Assembly (NCBI RefSeq): GCF_000342005.1
Contig: NZ_AOHO01000074.1
Span: 1 to 64,000, forward strand
DNA from: Amycolatopsis decaplanina DSM 44594
GTDB taxonomy: Bacteria; Actinomycetota; Actinomycetes; Mycobacteriales; Pseudonocardiaceae
DNA length: 64,000 nucleotides
Direction of reading: 5' to 3'
The notes beneath the pieces are model-generated. The model ran no database searches. It was not told the origin of the DNA and saw nothing but the letters and a program-made list of their open reading frames with translations. The position numbers and the translations under genes were made by a program. Each line of letters starts with the position of its first letter. The first letter of the stretch is position 1. This document shows positions 58,344-64,000 of the stretch, piece after piece.

Positions 58344-59819
58344 TCACCGATTGCGGGAAGGTTCCAGCTGGTCCGCCCGGACCCAGGTCGCGTGAAAACC
58401 GAGCGGGACACGCTGGGGCAACAGGACCCTGGCCACGGGTCCGGCGGCGAGATCGGCGGCGTCGAAGACGTCCAGCTCCGAGCGCCCCTCACGCTCGTCC
58501 TGGACGAAGGTCACCAGATAGCCGTCATCGGAATCGGCGGCCGCGCCGTCGCGGGGCGCGAACGGCGCCTCGCTGCCCCACCGGCCCGGACCGAAACGAT
58601 ATTCGGTCTTGGCGCCGGCACGATCGTCGTAACGCACCAGGCCGTCGAACTTGAGCGTCGAGTCCGGCGAGATGTGCACCGCGTAGGAAAAGCGGTTCCG
58701 GCCGCCGACCACCCTCGAGTCGACGGACGGAAACTCGGTGTTGTCGTCGTCGAGCTGGTTCTCCAGGCACTGTCCGGTCCGCAGATTGAACCGGTAGCGG
58801 TGCAGCGAGGCGTCCAGTCGCAGGTACGACAACATCTTGGCGAGCGGGGTGCGTGCGTCCTCCCGCGGCTGCGGGCGTTGGACACGGCAGACGTCGAGGA
58901 CGATTTCCTCGCCCTGCTCCCAGGAATTGACGACGTGGTAGATGTAGCAGGGGCTGGCTTCGAACCAGCGGATCTGGCTACCGTGACCGTAGCGTGGAAG
59001 CACCCCGAACCGGCTCGGCAGTGACCGGTCGAACAGCAGCTTGTGACGGCCGTTGCGCGCCGCCTCCATGTCCTGGACCAGCGGCAGATCCATCAGCACG
59101 GCGTAGTTCTCGGTGATCGCCATGTCGTGCGGCAGGCGCGGGCCGGGGAGCTCGATCTCGGTCGTGCTCGCGACCTTGCCGTCCGCGCTGATCACGCCGT
59201 AGCGCAGGTACGGCGGCCGCGGCCCGTAGTCGAACCAGAACATCTCGCCGGTGCGCTCGTCGACCTTCGGATGGGCCATCATGTCGCCGACGAGCGTGCC
59301 GAGGAAGTCTTCGGCGCCCAGCGTCTCCAGCGACAGCGGGTCGACCGAGTACGGCGTGCCGCACATGTACCAGGTCGAGAGCACCTTGCCACGATGGAAG
59401 ATCAGGTCGGTGTTGGCGCTGTCCTTGACGTTCAGACCGTGCGTGTTGCCGAACGGGTTGCCCTTGGGCGACTCCATGACGCCCTTCCAGAGCGCCTTGC
59501 CCGCTTCGGATTCGGCCTCGAAGGCTTTGGTACGGACCCAGCGATTGCGGTAGCGGGCCTTGCCGTTCTCCAGGTGGACGGCGTGGATCATGCCGTCGCC
59601 GTCGAACCAGTGGTAGCGCCCCTCCGGCTCGAACCGGGGGTTGGGCCCGTTGCGCAGGTACACGCCGTTGAGGTCCGCGGGGATCTTGCCGATGACCTCG
59701 AGATCGCTCGCGTCGATCTCTTCGCCGACCGGGGCGTAGACGCCCATGAGGTACGGGTTGACCTCGGGTTCCCCGGTGGCCGCTGCCACCAGGACCGGTT
59801 GCTCGGAGGTGCTCGACAT
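58344..59819 (-). CDS. carotenoid oxygenase family protein
   Basis: 491 residues of the carotenoid/stilbene cleavage dioxygenase family. The four Fe(II)-binding His are visible as His183 (MMAHPKV), His231 (LPHDMAI), His295 (YIYHVVNSW) and His476 (GFHATWV). The N-terminal VYLRNGPNPRFEPEGRYHWFDGDGMIHAV is characteristic. It is a soluble enzyme cleaving a C=C bond in carotenoids, apocarotenoids or stilbenes such as lignostilbene; the substrate cannot be told. The ATG at 59819 diverges from a tandem-HxlR regulator, with CTGTAGTCAG repeats between them. Confidence 0.93.
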   Translation of the reverse strand: MSSTSEQPVLVAAATGEPEVNPYLMGVYAPVGEEIDASDLEVIGKIPADLNGVYLRNGPNPRFEPEGRYHWFDGDGMIHAVHLENGKARYRNRWVRTKAFEAESEAGKALWKGVMESPKGNPFGNTHGLNVKDSANTDLIFHRGKVLSTWYMCGTPYSVDPLSLETLGAEDFLGTLVGDMMAHPKVDERTGEMFWFDYGPRPPYLRYGVISADGKVASTTEIELPGPRLPHDMAITENYAVLMDLPLVQDMEAARNGRHKLLFDRSLPSRFGVLPRYGHGSQIRWFEASPCYIYHVVNSWEQGEEIVLDVCRVQRPQPREDARTPLAKMLSYLRLDASLHRYRFNLRTGQCLENQLDDDNTEFPSVDSRVVGGRNRFSYAVHISPDSTLKFDGLVRYDDRAGAKTEYRFGPGRWGSEAPFAPRDGAAADSDDGYLVTFVQDEREGRSELDVFDAADLAAGPVARVLLPQRVPLGFHATWVRADQLEPSRNR

Positions 59820-59870
59820 CGGTACTCCCCGGCTGGTTCGTGTTGACCGATGGCTGAGACACTATGTTTT

Positions 59871-59910
59871 CTGTAGTCAGGTGTCAATAGGCTTCTACTG
59901 CTGTAGTCAG
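59871..59910. promoter_or_regulatory. direct-repeat operator between carotenoid oxygenase and HxlR gene
   Basis: CTGTAGTCAG at 59871-59880 and 59901-59910, exactly 30 bp apart, in an AT-richer intergenic stretch with CTAC-TGCT-GTAG overlapping the second unit. It is the probable binding sites of the divergent regulator. Confidence 0.65.
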
Positions 59911-59948
59911 TAATACGTTGACAGCGACACCACCAGAGAGGCACGTAC

Positions 59949-60914
59949 GTGACAGAGGCGACGGCGCACCGCGTCCGGGCGGCGGGCGATCCGCTGCGCC
60001 GGGCGCTCGAACTGCTCGGCGACCAGTGGACCTTGCTGATCCTGCAGAGCCTTTTCCTGCGCTTCCGCCGTTACGAGGAGCTCCGGCTGCGGCTCGGCAT
60101 CTCCCCCACCGCGTTGTCCGGGCGGCTGCGCGAAATGGTCGAAGCGGGCGTGCTCGTCCGAACGCCGTACCGGGACGCGCGCCGCACACGGCACGAGTAC
60201 CGGCTCACCGAGCGCGGCCTGGAACTGTGGCCGCTGCTGATCTCGATCTGGGCCTGGGAACGGGAATGGGTCGAGGGACGGCGTGCCGTGCTGCCGACGC
60301 TGATCCACCTCGACTGCGAACTGGCCACCTCGGCGCCGCTCGGCTGCGCCTCCTGCGAACGCCGGGTCGACGCCCGCGACGTCCACGCGCGACGGCTCGA
60401 CGACACCGGCGTCGTCGAAGCGACGGCGTCGAAACGCTTCCGCCGCAAGGACGCCGAGTCTCTCGCGGGCGACCCGCTGATGTTCTTCCCGGACACCATG
60501 GAACTCCTCGGCGACCGGTGGTCGACCGGGCTCGTGGTGAGCGCGCTGCTCGGGGCACAGCACTTCTCGGAGTTCGAACGCGAACTCGGCATCGGGCCGA
60601 GCGTGCTTTCGGGACGGCTGTCGAAACTCGTGGACGCCGGCGTGCTGCGGACCGGGACCGCGAAGACCCGCACCGACGCGCACGACTACCGGCTGACGGC
60701 GAAAGGGCTCGCGTTCTTCCCCGCGCTGGCCTTCATCGCCGAGTGGTCGCGGGGCTTCGAGGCCCCGGGGCAGGAGCCGGACATCACGCTGGAGCACGTG
60801 GACTGCGGCAACCGGCTGAAGCCGATCCTGCTGTGCGACCACTGCTGGCGGCCGCTGCTGCGGAACCGCGTCCGGTTCGGCGGCCCGGTCCGGCTGCCCG
60901 CCCCGCCCAGGTGA
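59949..60914 (+). CDS. tandem HxlR-type regulator with CxxC motifs
   Basis: 321 residues made of two HxlR winged-helix units. Unit 1 is DPLRRALELLGDQWTLLILQSLFLRFRRYEEL...SPTALSGRLREMVEAGVLVRTPYRD; unit 2 is MFFPDTMELLGDRWSTGLVVSALLGAQHFSEF...GPSVLSGRLSKLVDAGVL. Each is followed by a Cys cluster (HLDC...GCASC and HVDC...LLCDHC), a possible zinc or redox site. Normal HxlR proteins are ~110-residue dimers, so this is a fused dimer. The GTG at 59949 is preceded by GAGAGG. It probably controls the divergent carotenoid oxygenase. Confidence 0.88.
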   Translation: MTEATAHRVRAAGDPLRRALELLGDQWTLLILQSLFLRFRRYEELRLRLGISPTALSGRLREMVEAGVLVRTPYRDARRTRHEYRLTERGLELWPLLISIWAWEREWVEGRRAVLPTLIHLDCELATSAPLGCASCERRVDARDVHARRLDDTGVVEATASKRFRRKDAESLAGDPLMFFPDTMELLGDRWSTGLVVSALLGAQHFSEFERELGIGPSVLSGRLSKLVDAGVLRTGTAKTRTDAHDYRLTAKGLAFFPALAFIAEWSRGFEAPGQEPDITLEHVDCGNRLKPILLCDHCWRPLLRNRVRFGGPVRLPAPPR

Positions 60915-60988
60915 CGTAAATCGACTCGCCAAGCCGGTCGGTTCCTGACAGGCTGGCGTGGTCACACGTCGTCACCTCGGAGGTAGCA

Positions 60989-61177
60989 ATGACTGAACCG
61001 GCACCGTCCCCAGCGGATGGCGAAGAGGACGACACGAAGCGCAAGTTCCGCGAGGCCCTGGAGCGCAAGCAGGCCCAGGCGCGCTCCGGCTCGGCGCACG
61101 AGAACGGCGGCGGGAAGAACCTGCACGCGCACGGTCCGGCCGCGAACAAGCGCACCTTCCGTCGCAAGAGCGGCTGA
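60989..61177 (+). CDS. DUF5302 family small protein
   Basis: 62 residues, highly charged: EEDDTKRKFREALERKQAQARSG, then HENGGGKNLHAHGPAANKRTFRRKSG. This is the usual form of DUF5302 proteins, which are widespread in actinobacteria and of unknown function. The ATG at 60989 has GGAGG upstream. Confidence 0.78.
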   Translation: MTEPAPSPADGEEDDTKRKFREALERKQAQARSGSAHENGGGKNLHAHGPAANKRTFRRKSG

Positions 61178-61198
61178 GTTCCCCCGCGTCCTACCGAT

Positions 61199-61251
61199 GC
61201 AATGAAGGGGCCTTTCAGAGCGAATTCTGCTCTGAAAGGCCCCTTCATTGC
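61199..61251. repeat. 53-bp palindrome between DUF5302 and vdh genes
   Basis: Perfect 23-bp arms (left GCAATGAAGGGGCCTTTCAG plus AGC, 61199-61221; right 61229-61251) around GAATTCT. It lies between two converging genes and is a likely bidirectional terminator. Confidence 0.85.
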
Positions 61252-61260
61252 GCTTGAGAG

Positions 61261-62331
61261 CTACACCGTCAGGATCGACCGCAGTCCGCCGACCTCGGTC
61301 ATCCGGCGCTCGGCCAGCCTGTCCGCCGCCGTCGCCGGCGGGACACCGTCGGCCTTGGCCAGCGCGAACACCGCCTTGGTGGTGTCGAAGATGGCCGTCG
61401 TCTTACGCTTGGCCCGCGCGAAGTCGAAACCGTGCCGCTCGTCGTCGACCTGGATCACGCCACCGGCGTTGACCAGGTAGTCCGGCGCGAAGAGGATGCC
61501 GCGGTCGTCGAGCTGCTTGTCGACGCCCGGGTGCGCGAGCTGGTTGTTGGCCGCGCCGCAGACGATCTTGGACCGGAGCAGACCGACGGTCTCGTCGGTG
61601 AGCACCCCGCCCAGCGCGCACGGCGCGAAGACGTCGAGCTCGGTGCGGATCAGCGTGTCGATGTCGTCGACGACCTCGACGCCGGGGTACGCCGCGCGGG
61701 TGCGCTCGATCGCCGCGGGCGAGACGTCGGTGATGACCACCTGCGCGCCCGCCTCGATCAGGTGCCCGACCAGGATGTGCCCGACCTTGCCGACCCCGGC
61801 GACGCCGACCTTGCGGCCCGCGAGGTCCGGGACGCCCCAGACGGCGTCCGCGGAGGCGCGCATGCCCTGGTAGGTACCGAAAGCGGTGAGCACCGAGGAG
61901 TCGCCGGCGCCGCCGTTCTCCGGCGAGCGGCCCGTGACGAACTCCGATTCGCGGGCGACGATGTCCATGTCCTGCACGTAGGTGCCCACATCACAGGCCG
62001 TGATGTAGCGGCCGCCCAGCGACTGCACGAACCGGCCGAATGCACGAAGCAGCGCTTCGGTCTTGTGCTTCTGGGGGTCGCCGATGATGACGGCCTTGCC
62101 GCCACCGAGGTCGAGCCCGGCGAGCGCGTTCTTGTAGGCCATCCCCTTCGACAGCGCGAGGACGTCCGCGAGCGCGGCGTCTTCGGACTCGTAGGGGTAG
62201 AACCGGGTCCCGCCCAGCGACGGCCCGAGCGCCGTCGAGTAGATCCCGATGATGGCCTTCAGGCCGGTGGCCTGGTCTTGGCAGAAGACGACCTGTTCGT
62301 GGCCGGTACCCTGGCCGAACACTTCCGTCAC
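61261..62331 (-). CDS. vdh: valine/leucine dehydrogenase (Glu/Leu/Phe/Val dehydrogenase family)
   Basis: 356 residues. Substrate- and catalysis-related Lys67 and Lys79 lie in LSKGMAYKNALAGLDLGGGKAV; the NAD-binding GVAGVGKVG and GAANNQLA follow. The size and motifs fit the branched-chain amino acid dehydrogenases of actinomycetes, which deaminate Val/Leu/Ile to 2-keto acids feeding catabolism and polyketide starter units. The GTG at 62331 has AAGGAG eight bases upstream, which decides the start; the open frame further upstream is not coding. Confidence 0.9.
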   Translation of the reverse strand: MTEVFGQGTGHEQVVFCQDQATGLKAIIGIYSTALGPSLGGTRFYPYESEDAALADVLALSKGMAYKNALAGLDLGGGKAVIIGDPQKHKTEALLRAFGRFVQSLGGRYITACDVGTYVQDMDIVARESEFVTGRSPENGGAGDSSVLTAFGTYQGMRASADAVWGVPDLAGRKVGVAGVGKVGHILVGHLIEAGAQVVITDVSPAAIERTRAAYPGVEVVDDIDTLIRTELDVFAPCALGGVLTDETVGLLRSKIVCGAANNQLAHPGVDKQLDDRGILFAPDYLVNAGGVIQVDDERHGFDFARAKRKTTAIFDTTKAVFALAKADGVPPATAADRLAERRMTEVGGLRSILTV

Positions 62332-62490
62332 TGTGGTGACTCCTTGTCCTGGAGTGCACGCGGCTTGTGGCTCACGCGCGAAGTTCCTGCAACAAGGCAC
62401 GGTCCCCGACGAAGGTCGTCCGGCGGCGACGGTGCCACATCGCAAACCTAGATCGCCCCGGTTCGTTCGCCAAGCCGGGGGCGGGCTGTC

Positions 62491-63684
62491 TCAGCCGTTG
62501 ACGACCTCTCGGAGGACGCGGAGCGCGGAGTCGAGCTGCCGGTCGGACAGATACGGCGCCGGTCCGAACCTCAGGTACGCGCCGCGGCTGTCGGTCCGGA
62601 CGCCGCGTGCGGCGAGGGCGGCCTGCAGCGCGCCGGCGTCGGCGCACTTCAGCGACAGGAACCCGCCGATGCGGTCCAGCGGTGTTTCGCGGTCACGAGT
62701 GATCACGTCCTCGGGCAGACCGAGCTTGTCGAAGCCCTCGGCGAGGAAGCCGACCTGGTGCCGCGACACCTCGCGCAGGAACTCGGGCGTGAGTCCGTGC
62801 TCGGCGAAGAACCGGAAGACGCGAGCGCCCCGGTAGTGGCTCGTCGGGTCGTAGGTCGATCCGGCGAACCTGTCCGATCCGGCGGCGTAGGCGATCTGGC
62901 CGGGACGGCGCTCGTCCGCGAGCGCGCCGAACTCGGCGTACCAGCCGGTGACGACCGGCCGCAGTTCCTGCGCGTGCGCGGGCATCCGCAGGAAGCAGTT
63001 GCCCTCGCCGAGCTGGAGGTACTTGTAGCCGCCGCCGAGCACCCAGGCGTTGGTGAGCCCGAGGTCGTGCAGCGCGAACGGGACGACGCCGAGCGCGTGG
63101 TAGGCGTCGACGACGAGGTTCACCGACTTCGCGAGGCAGACGTCGGCGAGGTGCGCGAGGCCCGGCACGAGCCGGGCAGTCTCGAACAGCACGGCCGAGA
63201 CGAGTACGGCGGCGGTGTCTTCGGTGACCTCGGCCGCGACGCGTTCGGCCAGCGTGCTGACCGGCGTCGCGGGGACGCGGACCACCTCGACACCTTCCTC
63301 GGCCAGCCTGCCCAGCTGACGGCGCAGCGTGTGGAACTCCCCGTCGGTGGTGACCAGCCGCGGACGACGCGGGAGGTCCATCGCCGAGAGGAACCGGATC
63401 ACCAGGTCGTGGGTGCTGACGCCGAGCGCGATGGCGCCGTGTGGATCACCGAGCAACGCCCGGAACCCGGCCCGCAGCTCGTCGGCCTTCGCGAACGCCC
63501 GGTCCCACTTCGTGTCGACCTCTTCGGCCGCGTCGGCGAAAGCCTCGAGAAGGCCTTCCCGCGCGACGTCCGGCCAGGCCTGGTGGGAGTGCCCGGTCAA
63601 AAGGATCCGGTCCGCCACACCGAATTCCCGGTAGTGCGCCGCGAGCGCGTTGGGGTCGCGGCGGAGTTCGTCGAGGTTCGTCAA
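62491..63684 (-). CDS. kynU: kynureninase
   Basis: 397 residues. A PLP enzyme of the aspartate aminotransferase fold; the PLP Lys is in VLGGGYKYLQLGEGNCFLR, and VDAYHALG and GHSHQAWPD are typical of kynureninase. It cleaves kynurenine to anthranilate and alanine (or 3-hydroxykynurenine). The TTG at 63684 overlaps the TGA of kynA (TTGA) and has GGAG upstream, so I use it rather than the long open frame. It forms an operon with kynA for tryptophan catabolism. Confidence 0.92.
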   Translation of the reverse strand: MTNLDELRRDPNALAAHYREFGVADRILLTGHSHQAWPDVAREGLLEAFADAAEEVDTKWDRAFAKADELRAGFRALLGDPHGAIALGVSTHDLVIRFLSAMDLPRRPRLVTTDGEFHTLRRQLGRLAEEGVEVVRVPATPVSTLAERVAAEVTEDTAAVLVSAVLFETARLVPGLAHLADVCLAKSVNLVVDAYHALGVVPFALHDLGLTNAWVLGGGYKYLQLGEGNCFLRMPAHAQELRPVVTGWYAEFGALADERRPGQIAYAAGSDRFAGSTYDPTSHYRGARVFRFFAEHGLTPEFLREVSRHQVGFLAEGFDKLGLPEDVITRDRETPLDRIGGFLSLKCADAGALQAALAARGVRTDSRGAYLRFGPAPYLSDRQLDSALRVLREVVNG

Positions 63685-64000
63685 AGCCTGCTCCGCACCG
63701 CCCAGAGATCCGGGAACATCGGGGAGAAAAGCGTCGTACGCAGATAGTGCGCGCCCGACGAACCCCCCGTCCCGGTCTTGTCTCCGATGGTGCGCTCGAC
63801 CATCTTCACGTGCCGATACCGCCACTCCTGCATCCCTTCGTCCAGATCGACCAGGTGCTCCGCCACGACGGACGGCCCGGTGTCATCGCGGTAGACCCGC
63901 AACAGAACCTCTTGGAGCGCCGGAGAGGGTTCGAGTGGCTTGGTGACATCGCGCCCGGTCGGGACGTCGTACCCCTTCACCGCGAGGTAGGTGACGAAGG
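63681..64000 (-). CDS. kynA: tryptophan 2,3-dioxygenase (C-terminal part, cut by the window edge)
   Basis: The last ~106 residues are visible, continuing past 64000. The end HLVDLDEGMQEWRYRHVKMVERTIGDKTGTGGSSGAHYLRTTL then FSPMFPDLWAVRSRL is diagnostic: it contains the heme-ligand His region (RYRHVKMVERTIG) and the GTGGSSGA tryptophan-binding loop. It is the first step of the kynurenine pathway, co-translated with kynU. The GTG at 63980 is internal, not a start. Confidence 0.93.
   Translation of the reverse strand, partial: FVTYLAVKGYDVPTGRDVTKPLEPSPALQEVLLRVYRDDTGPSVVAEHLVDLDEGMQEWRYRHVKMVERTIGDKTGTGGSSGAHYLRTTLFSPMFPDLWAVRSRL

Noticed and set aside
62332..62445. N-terminal extension of vdh to 62445
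   Set aside because: The extension (CGTVAAGRPSSGTVPCC) is not family-like, and a clear AAGGAG precedes GTG 62331.
63685..63825. N-terminal extension of kynU to 63825
   Set aside because: It overlaps the well-conserved end of kynA in another frame; the TTGA overlap at 63681-63684 gives the natural start.

Overview
The window is very GC-rich, with dense short operons, GTG/TTG starts and tight TGATG/ATGA overlaps. Together with F420 biosynthesis (fbiC), a RepSA/TraB-type integrative element and a small AMED_5909-like protein, this points to a pseudonocardial actinomycete, most likely Amycolatopsis or a close relative. The genus is inferred; no rRNA is present to confirm it, although the left edge looks like the leader of an rRNA operon running out of the window.

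Left chromosomal part (1-29.1 kb): an alpha/beta hydrolase and YdfG-like SDR pair; a lone IS1634-type transposase-derived ORF with altered catalytic residues; fbiC; a three-gene operon of a 2-oxoglutarate/Fe(II) oxygenase, a SAM methyltransferase and a choline/carnitine acyltransferase; a lipoprotein and small membrane proteins; an OmpR/HK two-component pair; an LVIVD-repeat protein with a lipoprotein; a peptide/nickel-type binding lipoprotein; LysR with a PRISE-like reductase; an SDR; a secreted subtilase-like protease; a quinone oxidoreductase; GNAT; a WYL regulator diverging from an epoxide hydrolase/winged-helix pair; and small membrane and PH-domain proteins.

Integrated element (29146-41037): an 11.9-kb actinomycete integrative and conjugative element (AICE). 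From left to right it holds attL, a visibly AT-rich NACHT ATPase (probable anti-phage cargo), NUDIX and XRE regulators on the minus strand, a Pra-like activator, small proteins, a TraB/FtsK translocase, RepSA, Xis, tyrosine integrase and attR. A 12-bp direct repeat marks both ends. The right copy is the last codons of lpdA, so the element sits in the 3' end of a protein gene. It restores the C-terminus, changes the stop from TAG to TAA, supplies its own terminator and strands the original lpdA terminator 11.9 kb away.

Right chromosomal part (41-64 kb): lpdA; plsC; a proline iminopeptidase fused to an F420-dependent-reductase-like domain; a LacI/DUF993/TIM-barrel isomerase locus with a perfect 16-bp operator; a membrane nitrilase (Lnt-like); a two-component pair split by an inverted ABC operon with degenerate ATPases; two TetR genes; an alpha/beta hydrolase; a thiolase; a carotenoid oxygenase with a divergent tandem-HxlR regulator; a DUF5302 protein; and branched-chain amino acid (vdh) and tryptophan (kynA-kynU) catabolism.

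A genome-wide feature is visible throughout. Intergenic regions, mostly gene 3' ends, carry several families of long, near-perfect palindromes. One 46-bp family has four copies here, and one copy appears to lie inside another repeat. No tRNA, complete rRNA or CRISPR array was found.
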